Part shown: positions 56,645-64,000 of the stretch, in pieces
Layout: each line of letters starts with the position of its first letter
How positions within the stretch are numbered: position 1 is the stretch's first letter
Assembly: GCA_005217565.1 (NCBI GenBank)
Contig: SJCO01000003.1
Location: forward strand, 124,001-188,000
Direction: 5' to 3'
DNA from: Puteibacter caeruleilacunae
Lineage (GTDB): Bacteria > Bacteroidota > Bacteroidia > Bacteroidales > Prolixibacteraceae
DNA: 64,000 nt
Translations under genes and position numbers: made by a program
Notes under the pieces: generated by a model
Seen by the model: the letters and a program-made list of their open reading frames with translations, nothing else
Database searches by the model: none
What the model was told of the DNA's origin: nothing

Positions 56645-57198
56645 AATAATCTAATATAAAATAAACTTCTCCAAAGGTAACTTTATTTATTTAGTACACA
56701 AGTATTTTAAACATTAATTGATAAAATGATTACAATCCATTTCTCTGACTAAATAATCTGGTATTAGTTCTTATTTATTATACATTCATTTTAAGGGTTT
56801 AAGGTATCAACACAGCTTATGAAAAACCCAGAATCAACGGATCTTTTCCTTGTAATAGAATAAACAACCAATGATATAATATATCGACATCTTTTATTAA
56901 CAACTTTAAAGAATAAATTTTAACTTTGAGCTACTACCTTAGGGGAACAATCCTCCCCCTTTCAATCAAAAAGTCATACTTAAAAATAAAGTTGAAGGAA
57001 CCTTCAGCTTTCGACGAAGTCGCATCAAAGTTGCGACAAAACTGCGACAGATACGCCTATATGTCGGCTTTGACGCGGCTTTAACGCATCTCTGTCACGG
57101 CTTTGAGTAAAGCAGGGGGTATCATTAAGCTTACTTTTTTATATCATTTACTAACGAAATGCCCTATATCTGAGCTCTAATAAAACATCATATTCAAA

Positions 57199-57276
57199 GG
57201 CTTTAATGTTTTCCCTCTTAAGAAACAAGGCTGTTTCTTTCTGACATAGCATTTTCTAAAATGCGGTAACTTAACG
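57199..57276. repeat. Dispersed double-hairpin repeat, copy 2
   Basis: It is the partner of 2152-2229. Stem 1 is AAGAAACA (57220-57227) with TGTTTCTT (57232-57239); stem 2 is GCATTTT (57249-57255) with AAAATGC (57258-57264). Stem 1 is identical in both copies and its loop differs (AGGC against ATAC). Confidence 0.75.
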
Positions 57277-57310
57277 AATTGTACAACAACAGCAACCTCT
57301 TTAACGCAAA

Positions 57311-57346
57311 AAAAGCTGTATCGGCACATTCGCCAATACAGCTTTT
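57311..57346 (-). terminator. Terminator of the sugar transporter gene
   Basis: AAAAGCTGTAT-c-GGC and GCC-a-ATACAGCTTTT form a long stem with one internal mismatch, 23 bp past the minus-strand stop codon. Confidence 0.9.
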
Positions 57347-57368
57347 ATATATTAGAATTAATTAAGTT

Positions 57369-58583
57369 CTAACGTACCTTATGTCCTTTCAATGCATAGT
57401 AAAGGATGAATGCGAAACATGGAATACAGATCCAGTAAGCATCCTGTGCTCCGAACACATCTTTAAGACCACCGTATGCTGTTGGAATTACAGCTCCACC
57501 AACAATAGCGATTACCAACAATGAAGAACCAGCCTTAGTAAATTTACCAAGATCAGTCATTGCTAGCGGCCACAATGCAGGCCACATCAAAGAACATCCA
57601 AGTGCCATGAATACGATGAAATAAATCGACATTGCCTCTGGAGTAAATACTACCATGAATGATCCAAAGATTGCTAGTGCAGAACAGATCAATAAAGCTT
57701 TTGCCTGACTAATATACTTAGGAATCAAGATTGCACCACAGATATAACCAATTACCATACCGATTGGAGCAACCCATGCATACAACTCTGCATTTGGAAG
57801 TTTCAAACTGTTGGCATAATCAACCAATGTACCCAAAGAGATAGTCTCAACACCTACATATAGGAATAAAGCTAAACATCCTAACAATAAGTGAGGGAAC
57901 TGCCAAATTGAAGTCTTGTTAGCAGCATAAGGGCAGTCATCAGCACTATCCTCATCTTCACCTGCAGCTTTCACTTCTGGAAGTGGAGCCATCAATGCAA
58001 TAATACCTAGCAAAATAAATACACCTATAATAATTAAAAATGGAGCATTAATGTCTGTTAATTCTACATTGTCAATCTGCTTTCCAATAACTAATGAAAG
58101 GAATAGCGGAGGAATTGGCCAAGCTAATTTATTACAGATACCCATAATACTCATACGCTTAGCAGCACTTTCAATAGGTCCCAAGATTGTAATATATGGG
58201 TTTACTGAAGCTTGAAGGAATGCATTTCCTGTACCACTTAAGAATGATGCAAATAAGAATAATGGGTAACTTCCCATTTTTGCAGATGGGATGAACAAAT
58301 AAAGCGCCACTGCAAAGATTGCAAATGACAACGCCATTGTACGCTTGTATCCAATTTTTCCGATAACCAATGAGGCTGGATAACCCCAAATCAAGAATGC
58401 TGAGAAAGTTGCAGCTAATACAAGATAAGACTCAGTTGAAGACATATCTAATGCAGTGTCCAACAAAGGAATCAGATAACTATTGATTCCCAATGCAAAT
58501 CCAATAGCAAAGAACATTAGTCCTACTATAGCTAAAGGCAACATGTAGTTCGTCTTTTGAGAGCCTGATGTTGATTGTACCAT
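57369..58583 (-). CDS. MFS sugar transporter, FucP/GluP (glucose/galactose) family
   Basis: The 404-residue protein has 12 hydrophobic segments and the FHS-family signature: AIVGLMFFAIGFALGINSYLIPLL in TM1, GYPASLVIGKIGYKRTM between TM2 and TM3, and FLASFLSGTGNAFLQASVNPYITIL in TM4. The family imports fucose, glucose, galactose or N-acetylglucosamine with protons. I chose ATG 58583 (MVQSTSGSQKTN); a GTG at 58625 would add 14 lysine-rich residues not typical of the family. It is divergent from a sugar kinase/nucleotidyltransferase pair, which may use the imported sugar (inference). Confidence 0.92.
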   Translation of the reverse strand: MVQSTSGSQKTNYMLPLAIVGLMFFAIGFALGINSYLIPLLDTALDMSSTESYLVLAATFSAFLIWGYPASLVIGKIGYKRTMALSFAIFAVALYLFIPSAKMGSYPLFLFASFLSGTGNAFLQASVNPYITILGPIESAAKRMSIMGICNKLAWPIPPLFLSLVIGKQIDNVELTDINAPFLIIIGVFILLGIIALMAPLPEVKAAGEDEDSADDCPYAANKTSIWQFPHLLLGCLALFLYVGVETISLGTLVDYANSLKLPNAELYAWVAPIGMVIGYICGAILIPKYISQAKALLICSALAIFGSFMVVFTPEAMSIYFIVFMALGCSLMWPALWPLAMTDLGKFTKAGSSLLVIAIVGGAVIPTAYGGLKDVFGAQDAYWICIPCFAFILYYALKGHKVR

Positions 58584-58850
58584 AAGAAAGTTCGATTTTA
58601 GTTTTGATTTTAAAATTTTGCTCACGAATATAAATATTTATTTTGGAGCATGGCCATTTCATTTTATCATTTTTTTTAATCACCAATAATTCAGAATCGT
58701 TCAATCCTATAGCGCTTTAGCTCAGCATAGGATATTGGCCGTTAAATCAGAAAAATTGTACAGTATTGATACAAAAAGGTTTTTGCTGAACATTTTTTTG
58801 TATTTTCGGGGTTCGCAAAATTCAATTTATCACATAAGGATTTAGTAATT

Positions 58851-59759
58851 ATGAGCACAACAAAACCAACACTATTGATCCTGGCAGCAGGAATGGGTAG
58901 TCGTTATGGAGGGTTAAAACAACTTGACCAATTCGGTCCTTCCGGAGAAGCAATTATTGAATATTCAATCTATGATGCCATTCGCGCAGGCTTCGGAAAA
59001 GTAGTTTTTGTGATTCGTAAAAGTTTCGCAGAAGAGTTCAAGGGTGTTTTTGAACCAAAATTAGCAGGTAAAATCGAGACTGAATATGTATATCAGGAGC
59101 TTGACAACTTACCTGAAGGTTATGAAGTACCAGAAGGACGTGAAAAACCTTGGGGTACTGGTCATGCAGTAATGATGGCAAAAGATGTTATCAGTGAGCC
59201 TTTCGCAATTATTAATGCTGATGATTTCTATGGAGAGAATGCTTACAAAGCTTTAGCACAATTCTTAAAGGAATCAACAATCGACAATGAGTATAGCATG
59301 GTAGGATACCAAATCAAGAACACGCTTTCTGACTTTGGATCTGTATCAAGAGGTGTTTGTCAGACTGACGAAAATAGTAACCTTGTTGAAATTACTGAGC
59401 GTACTAAGATTTTACGCGAAGACGGACAAATCGTTTATTACGAAGGTGACGAGAAATTCCCATTGGAGGAAAACACTCCTGTTTCAATGAACTGCTGGGC
59501 TTTCAAACCTGGATTCTTTGATCAGCTAGAAGAAGATTTTGTATCATTCCTTGATGAATCGGGAAAAGAGCTTAAATCTGAATTCTTCTTCCCATTTGTT
59601 GTTGCTAACTCATTGCAGCAAGGCAAAATTTCGGTACAGGTAATTGAATGCGATTCTCCATGGTTTGGAGTAACTTATCCTGACGATAAGCCACTTGTAA
59701 TTAACAAGCTTAATGAATTAATTGAAAAGGGTATTTACCCATCAAATCTTTGGAAATAA
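58851..59759 (+). CDS. Sugar-1-phosphate nucleotidyltransferase-like protein
   Basis: The 302-residue protein starts with the nucleotidyltransferase motif LLILAAGMGSRYGGLKQLDQFGPSGE (about 8-33), with PWGTGHAVMMAKDVI and NADDFYG downstream as expected for the nucleotide- and metal-binding loops. It would join a sugar 1-phosphate and an NTP to form NDP-sugar and pyrophosphate; sugar and base are not evident. The kinase gene follows 25 bp later, and together they look like a kinase-pyrophosphorylase salvage pathway. Confidence 0.88.
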   Translation: MSTTKPTLLILAAGMGSRYGGLKQLDQFGPSGEAIIEYSIYDAIRAGFGKVVFVIRKSFAEEFKGVFEPKLAGKIETEYVYQELDNLPEGYEVPEGREKPWGTGHAVMMAKDVISEPFAIINADDFYGENAYKALAQFLKESTIDNEYSMVGYQIKNTLSDFGSVSRGVCQTDENSNLVEITERTKILREDGQIVYYEGDEKFPLEENTPVSMNCWAFKPGFFDQLEEDFVSFLDESGKELKSEFFFPFVVANSLQQGKISVQVIECDSPWFGVTYPDDKPLVINKLNELIEKGIYPSNLWK

Positions 59760-59784
59760 TTAACTCTCATAATAGATTAAAAAA

Positions 59785-60873
59785 ATGAAATTAAACCTTA
59801 ATGAACTAGCCGGTCAATTTCAATTGGAAGGCACAGTTGTGGAAGTAAAACCTTTAGGTGAAGGTTTTATTAATGATACCTTTATTATTAAAACAGGCGA
59901 AGGTACACCTAACTATATTCTTCAGCGTAAGAACAAGAACATCTTTACTAATGTTCCTGCAATGATGGAGAATATTGAAAAAGTATGTGCTCACATCAAG
60001 GCAAAAGTTGTTGCTGCAGGTGGTGATCCTCGTCGTGAAGCAATGACAATTGTTCCTGCTCTTGATGGTAAACTTCATTACGAAGACGAAGACCAAGAGT
60101 ATTGGGCAGTATGTGAATTTATTGACGATACGATTGCTTATCAAGCTGCAGAGACTCCAGAATTGGCTTACGCAGGTGGTAAAGGTATTGGTAAATTCCA
60201 GGCTATGGTTGCTGATTTGACTGATCCTTTGACTGACATTCTTCCTGGTTTCCATAACATCAGATTCCGCTTTAAGCAGTGGGATGAAGTTCTTGCTAAA
60301 GATCCTGTAGGTCGTAAAGCTGAGCTTGCTGAAGAAATCAAATGGGTAGAAGAGCGTCGTGAGGAAATGTTAAACTTCTGGAAATTGGTTGAAGACGGAA
60401 CAATTCCTACTCGTGTTACTCATAATGACACAAAAATCAATAACATCTTGTTCGACCAGAAAGGTGATGTATTATGTGTTATCGACCTTGATACTGTATT
60501 AAATAGTACTGTATTGAACGACTACGGTGATGCAATGCGTTCATATACTAACACTGGATTAGAAGATGATGAAAACCTTGATAATGTATCAATGGATATT
60601 GAAATATTCAAGGCATATACTAAAGGTTATCTTGAAGAAACTAAATCTTTCATCTCTCCTAGCGAGTTGGAATACCTTGCATTCTCTGCGAAGTACATTA
60701 CTTATGAGCAAGTATTGCGTTTCTTAATGGACTACATTGATGGCGACAATTACTATAAAGTAAAATCAACTGAACACAATTTAGTTCGTACCAAAGCTCA
60801 ATACAAATTATTGCAAAGTATGGAAGAGCAATTTGAGCAAATGCAAGCTATTGTAAAAGAACTTGCTTCGTAA
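59785..60873 (+). CDS. Sugar-1-kinase of the aminoglycoside phosphotransferase fold (NahK-like)
   Basis: The 362-residue protein has the APH-type kinase layout: a glycine-containing N-lobe (PLGEGFINDTF, about 23-33), a lysine/glutamine region (YILQRKNKNIF), the Brenner-type catalytic motif THNDTKINNILFD with Asp215 and the metal-binding CVIDLDTV with Asp234. N-acetylhexosamine 1-kinases belong to this family. Pairing with a nucleotidyltransferase supports anomeric phosphorylation of a monosaccharide such as an N-acetylhexosamine; substrate is not certain. A perfect terminator stem follows. Confidence 0.82.
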   Translation: MKLNLNELAGQFQLEGTVVEVKPLGEGFINDTFIIKTGEGTPNYILQRKNKNIFTNVPAMMENIEKVCAHIKAKVVAAGGDPRREAMTIVPALDGKLHYEDEDQEYWAVCEFIDDTIAYQAAETPELAYAGGKGIGKFQAMVADLTDPLTDILPGFHNIRFRFKQWDEVLAKDPVGRKAELAEEIKWVEERREEMLNFWKLVEDGTIPTRVTHNDTKINNILFDQKGDVLCVIDLDTVLNSTVLNDYGDAMRSYTNTGLEDDENLDNVSMDIEIFKAYTKGYLEETKSFISPSELEYLAFSAKYITYEQVLRFLMDYIDGDNYYKVKSTEHNLVRTKAQYKLLQSMEEQFEQMQAIVKELAS

Positions 60874-60906
60874 TTTTCGAATACTCATTAGTGTTTCATA
60901 TTTCAT

Positions 60907-60934
60907 AAAAGCCCTGTTTATTCAGGGCTTTTTA
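60907..60934 (+). terminator. Terminator after the sugar kinase gene
   Basis: AAAAGCCCTG (60907-60916) pairs perfectly with CAGGGCTTTT (60923-60932). Confidence 0.93.
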
Positions 60935-60982
60935 TTTACTATAGCTTAATATTCCGTTAACATCGCGTCAACATTTTATCAC

Positions 60983-60990
60983 TATGTTTG
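60983..60990 (+). promoter_or_regulatory. Bacteroidota-type -7 box before the small gene
   Basis: TATGTTTG matches TAnnTTTG and predicts a transcription start near 60997, which rules out a TTG start at 60988 for the small gene and supports the ATG at 61021. Confidence 0.55.
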
Positions 60991-61020
60991 TTGTGTAGAA
61001 TAAATTTAAATAATTCAATT

Positions 61021-61209
61021 ATGGGAAGAAAAGAGTTCAATGAACTAATGGACGCTTTACTTTTCCTAAGAAATCAAGCAACGGATTTTCGCCATGATCA
61101 TCCTGCTTTAAAAGGAAAAAGTAAGCACGAATACATCCAGGAGCTGGAAAACAGTATTCAACAAGTAAAAAGAGGTGTTCATCCGAACCAGTTTAACCTG
61201 GGAGAATGA
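61021..61209 (+). CDS. Small conserved-looking protein of unknown function
   Basis: The 62-residue product is charged and mostly helical by composition (KEFNELMDALLFLRNQATDF, then KHEYIQELENSIQQVKRG), with a His/Asp/Pro turn (FRHDHPALKGKSK) in the middle. There is no signal peptide, membrane segment or metal motif. It has its own -7 box, a 24-nt leader and downstream T-rich sequence, so it appears to be a real single-gene unit. I do not recognise a family. Confidence 0.65.
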   Translation: MGRKEFNELMDALLFLRNQATDFRHDHPALKGKSKHEYIQELENSIQQVKRGVHPNQFNLGE

Positions 61210-61419
61210 AAACCTCTTTTTTTTTGCTCTATTTTTAAGATTAACGTCACAACATATTATATAGCTACCCCATCCTCCATATTTATTGCCTCCGTATTGG
61301 CTTAATGCAAATTCATTTAACCATTCTACCTATCAACCAATTAACAAACAAACAGCAACTGATAGTAGAATTTATCACTACTTAACTTATTAATTCGATC
61401 AGCTTTTACTAATTTTGCG

Positions 61420-62166
61420 ATGCTCATGTCAAAGTTGAAAGAACTATATTATCAATACATCTATGGTGTGATTGGAACACTTGCGTTCCACATCATCCTA
61501 TTCTGCATATTTCTTTTTGCAGATCTAGGAGCGAAGCACAATTTCAAGGATGAAGGTATTATTCTCGACTTTGAGGCAATGGAGCAGCTAGAAGAACTAT
61601 TGGAAGAAGAAGAAAAAGCTCCAGAAGAAGAAACACAAGAGGAACAACTTACCGACGAATCATCACAAGCAAGTGCTCCTACGTCTAACCTAGCAGTTAA
61701 TAAAGCAGATGATATCAAGCGAGAGGAAATGTTCGATGCAGAATATCTGAAAGAATTAGAGGCTGCACAAAGACTTGTAGAGGATGTTAACAATCAATTA
61801 AACGAAGAGATTCCCGACCTTGACGATATGGAGATGCCAAGTGTTTCAACCGAGGATACTCCTCCCGATTCGATCAAAAATGTCATTAACTATGGAGAAA
61901 GTAAAAATACCTACTTTCTTGAAAACCGATATCATAGCTATTTCCCTATTCCTACTTATATGGCAGAAAAAGGAGGAGTTGTTACGATCAATATAACCGT
62001 AAACAGAAAGGGAAAAGTAATCTCTGCTGAAGCACAAGACGCTTCAGCTAATCCCAATATTGTATTGTACGCAAAAGCAGCTGCTCTTAAAACAAGATTC
62101 AATGCCGACCCGAATGCTGCGAACAAACAAATGGGAACAATTACCTACACATTTATCCGCCAATAA
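61420..62166 (+). CDS. TonB-like energy transducer (membrane-anchored, acidic linker)
   Basis: The 248-residue protein has one N-terminal TM (about 14-36, YGVIGTLAFHIILFCIFLFADL), a long Glu-rich linker (about 46-130) in place of the usual Pro/Lys-rich one, and a C-terminal TonB-like domain (about 165-248; YMAEKGGVVTINITVNRKGKVISAEAQ, ALKTRFNADP, MGTITYTFIRQ). TonB proteins carry ExbBD energy to outer-membrane transporters; no exbB/exbD adjoin. A TAATTTTG box ends only 2 bp before the first ATG, so either transcription starts at the second ATG (61426), leaderless, or that box is chance. Confidence 0.8.
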   Translation: MLMSKLKELYYQYIYGVIGTLAFHIILFCIFLFADLGAKHNFKDEGIILDFEAMEQLEELLEEEEKAPEEETQEEQLTDESSQASAPTSNLAVNKADDIKREEMFDAEYLKELEAAQRLVEDVNNQLNEEIPDLDDMEMPSVSTEDTPPDSIKNVINYGESKNTYFLENRYHSYFPIPTYMAEKGGVVTINITVNRKGKVISAEAQDASANPNIVLYAKAAALKTRFNADPNAANKQMGTITYTFIRQ

Positions 62167-62242
62167 GAGGTGCTAACCCTCTATAAATCGCAAAATTAAC
62201 ATCCTTTAACTTTTTTTTCAGGTTGCTAACACAATCTGACCG

Positions 62243-62250
62243 TATCTTTG
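62243..62250 (+). promoter_or_regulatory. Bacteroidota-type -7 box of a candidate small RNA
   Basis: TATCTTTG is preceded by TTG at 62223-62225 (17 nt between, slightly short of the usual 19-21). The predicted transcript starts near 62257 and meets a strong terminator within 90 nt. Confidence 0.55.
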
Positions 62251-62256
62251 TAGTGT

Positions 62257-62346
62257 AATTTTTTTCATAAGTTTAGGTTTAGTTAGGTTAGTTAGTTTAG
62301 TTAGTTTGGGAAAAGGATAGATGCTAGTCTATCCTTTCTTTTTTTC
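62257..62346 (+). ncRNA. Candidate small RNA ending in an intrinsic terminator
   Basis: Between a -7 box and a perfect terminator lie about 55 nt with a 40-nt stretch lacking cytosine (62271-62310), built of repeated TTAGTTAG/TTAGGTT words. No start codon with a meaningful frame occurs before the terminator. An unstructured C-free leader plus a terminator hairpin would suit a base-pairing small RNA; the start site and function are inferred. Confidence 0.45.
62312..62346 (+). terminator. Terminator of the candidate small RNA
   Basis: AAAGGATAGA (62312-62321) pairs perfectly with TCTATCCTTT (62328-62337) over a 6-nt loop, followed by CTTTTTTTCT. Confidence 0.92.
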
Positions 62347-62829
62347 TACCAATTCAATCATTGCCATATTTCAACACTCAATTTCTCATTTCAGACTTAC
62401 TTATTGCAGACTTCAGTCTCCAGGTTTCTTGCTATTATTTTGCTTTTCCAGTCACCCGATTCTAGTTTCCAGGCACAGCCGTTTTCCTGTTTCCGGTTTC
62501 CCTTTTTTGTCGATTCTGCCCTTTGGGAGCGGATAATGTCTATAGAAATTGGGGGTAAATCAATATAGATTACCGCCATGCTTCCCCGTAACCGATAAAA
62601 ATTTGAGTTCATGGCGGCGGAATAACCATTGAAGAAGGGGTGTAATGAAGAAAATATTCAACATTTCTACTGACATTAGCATCCCTAACGAGCTGCTCTC
62701 TACCTTTCAACCTTTCAATCCTTCTACCTTTCTACCCTTCGCTTCGCTTCAAGGTCCTCCCTGACGCTAAAAGCTGATCACCTCTAATTGGGCTATCTAA
62801 AACTAGCATAGTAGTCTGGAAATAATCAT

Positions 62830-62837
62830 TATCTTTG
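62830..62837 (+). promoter_or_regulatory. Bacteroidota-type -7 box before guaA
   Basis: TATCTTTG lies 31 bp before the guaA ATG, predicting a start near 62844. I see no riboswitch-like structure in the short leader. Confidence 0.6.
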
Positions 62838-62867
62838 CGGCAAATTAAAAATGTAAAACATCCACAC

Positions 62868-64000
62868 ATGCAGGAGAAAATTCTTATTCTTGATTTTGGT
62901 TCTCAGTATACTCAGCTTATCGGTAGACGAGTACGAGAATTAAATGTTTATTGTGAAATTCATCCATACAATCATTATCCAGAGATTGATGAATCGGTTA
63001 AGGGTGTTATCCTTTCGGGTAGTCCTTATTCTGTAAGAGATGAAGACGCTCCACAAATCGACCTAAGCAATATCAAAGGGAAATTACCTCTTCTGGGAGT
63101 TTGTTATGGTGCACAATACATGGCACACCATTTCGGAGGAGAAGTACTTCCTAGTAATACTCGCGAATATGGTAGAGCAAATCTTGCTTTTATTGAGCAA
63201 ACAAATCCATTATTTGAAGGAATAAGTGATAATTCCCAGGTATGGATGTCTCACGGTGATACCATTCAAAGCATTCCTGAGAATTACAATATTATTGCAA
63301 GTACTCACGATGTTAAGTATGCTGCATACAAAGTGGAAGACGAAACCACTTATGCTATTCAATTCCACCCTGAGGTATATCATTCAACTGAAGGAACTAA
63401 ATTACTTCAGAATTTTGTTGTTAACATCTGTGGTTGCCATCAGGAATGGACTCCAGCTTCATTTGTTGAAACAACAGTAAATGAGTTGAAAGAAAAATTA
63501 GGAGACGACAAAGTTGTTCTTGGATTATCAGGAGGTGTTGACTCTACTGTTGCTGGTGTTCTTCTACATAAAGCAATTGGAAAAAACCTTACCTGTATTT
63601 TCGTTGATAACGGATTGCTTCGTAAAGATGAATTTGAGGATGTTCTACACTCATATCAAGATATGGGATTGAATGTAATTGGTGTTAATGCCAAGGACAA
63701 ATTCCTTGATGATCTTGCAGGAGTAACAGAGCCTGAAGCAAAAAGAAAAATTATTGGTCGCGACTTTATCGAAGTATTTGATGAAGAAGCACACAAAATA
63801 CAAGATGTAAAATGGTTGGCACAGGGTACTATTTATCCTGACGTTATCGAATCTGTTTCTGTAAACGGGCCTTCAGCAACCATTAAATCACACCACAACG
63901 TAGGTGGTCTTCCTGAAAAAATGAATCTTAAAATTGTTGAGCCTCTAAACTTACTTTTCAAAGATGAAGTAAGACGTGTTGGTAAAGCAATGGGTATTAA
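62868..64000 (+). CDS. guaA: GMP synthase (glutamine-hydrolysing), C-terminally cut by window edge
   Basis: The frame from ATG 62868 to the window end gives 377 residues of a protein usually of about 510. The class-I glutamine amidotransferase domain (about 5-190) has [18 protein letters not shown], nucleophile Cys79 ([11 protein letters not shown]) and QFHPEV. The ATP-pyrophosphatase domain starts with the P-loop [11 protein letters not shown] (about 222). It makes GMP from XMP, glutamine and ATP in the cytoplasm. The dimerisation domain lies beyond the window. Confidence 0.97.
   Translation, partial: MQEKILILDFGSQYTQLIGRRVRELNVYCEIHPYNHYPEIDESVKGVILSGSPYSVRDEDAPQIDLSNIKGKLPLLGVCYGAQYMAHHFGGEVLPSNTREYGRANLAFIEQTNPLFEGISDNSQVWMSHGDTIQSIPENYNIIASTHDVKYAAYKVEDETTYAIQFHPEVYHSTEGTKLLQNFVVNICGCHQEWTPASFVETTVNELKEKLGDDKVVLGLSGGVDSTVAGVLLHKAIGKNLTCIFVDNGLLRKDEFEDVLHSYQDMGLNVIGVNAKDKFLDDLAGVTEPEAKRKIIGRDFIEVFDEEAHKIQDVKWLAQGTIYPDVIESVSVNGPSATIKSHHNVGGLPEKMNLKIVEPLNLLFKDEVRRVGKAMGI

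Larger units (their letters stand above)
56645..57368. other. Structured intergenic region with second double-hairpin repeat
   Basis: This 724-bp stretch has an AT-rich left part, then a structured GC-richer segment (56935-57125) with several GCGAC/GTCGC motifs, including the stem GTCGCA (57019-57024)/TGCGAC (57032-57037). It then has the second copy of the double-hairpin repeat and the sugar transporter's terminator. I find no protein gene; an RNA product of the structured segment cannot be excluded. Confidence 0.65.
62167..62867. other. Intergenic region before guaA
   Basis: This 701-bp stretch contains a promoter-terminator module (62243-62346), a pyrimidine-rich low-complexity segment (62390-62530) with repeated TTTCC/CCAG words, a GC-richer patch (62600-62640), the string ACCTTTCAACCTTT that also marks the S23-type element's repeat, and the guaA promoter. 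I see no convincing protein gene. Confidence 0.65.

Noticed and set aside
61461-61793. Minus-strand Ser/Cys-rich open frame opposite the TonB-like gene
   Set aside because: It is the antisense shadow of the Glu-rich linker (GAA/GAG read backwards gives Ser/Leu codons); the plus-strand protein has clear TonB features.
62321-62536. Open frame of 71 codons starting inside the small-RNA terminator
   Set aside because: It starts in the loop of a perfect terminator and consists of Phe/Ser/Leu from pyrimidine-rich DNA.

Overview
The window is about 64 kb of AT-rich chromosome from a member of the Bacteroidota, most likely a Bacteroidales/Marinilabiliales-type marine or anaerobic lineage (rank below phylum is inference). 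The support is a SusC/SusD pair, repeated -7 boxes of the Bacteroidota type (TATCTTTG before fabD, a gamma-carbonic anhydrase, guaA and a putative small RNA), a KorAB oxidoreductase, a GH130 mannosylglucose phosphorylase, an RRM-type RNA-binding protein and weak Shine-Dalgarno sequences. I see no rRNA, tRNA, CRISPR array, phage or classical IS element.

The left half (1-34084) is dominated by an export/envelope system. A divergent NtrC-type regulator and its kinase (1-2050, minus) face a plus-strand run: TolC-like outer-membrane channel, HlyD-like adaptor, one LolD/MacB-type ATPase and then nine consecutive ~760-795 aa FtsX/MacB-type permeases (6588-28061). A second ATPase plus a tenth permease lies at 30933-34084, behind a divergent kinase/LuxR-type regulator pair (28589-30395). 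Both permease transcription units are preceded by the same arrangement: an inverted repeat TGTAAA-N5-TTTACA and, one helical turn different in spacing, a sigma-54-like -24/-12 element. I therefore infer one sigma-54/NtrC-type regulon. The permeases carry signs of recombination: neighbouring genes share nearly identical 3' ends, and the fourth gene appears to be a mosaic of the third and the eighth. A four-helix-bundle (S23/IVP family) gene flanked by 28-bp inverted repeats interrupts the run between adaptor and ATPase.

The middle (34348-46653) holds fabD and then a glycan locus: SusC, SusD, a sodium/solute symporter and mannosylglucose phosphorylase, followed by an 875-residue membrane-spanning protein that looks like a periplasmic sensor joined to a cytoplasmic winged-helix DNA-binding domain. 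Similar TTAAyCGGTT(T)AA palindromes precede susC and the symporter.

The right part (46709-64000) is largely housekeeping: a receiver-PEP synthase-like fusion, a LytS/LytTR two-component pair, korBA, a gamma-carbonic anhydrase, an RRM protein, a FucP-type sugar transporter divergent from a sugar nucleotidyltransferase/sugar-1-kinase pair, a small unknown protein, a TonB-like protein, a candidate terminator-ended small RNA and the start of guaA, cut by the window edge. Clear intrinsic terminators separate most of these units.
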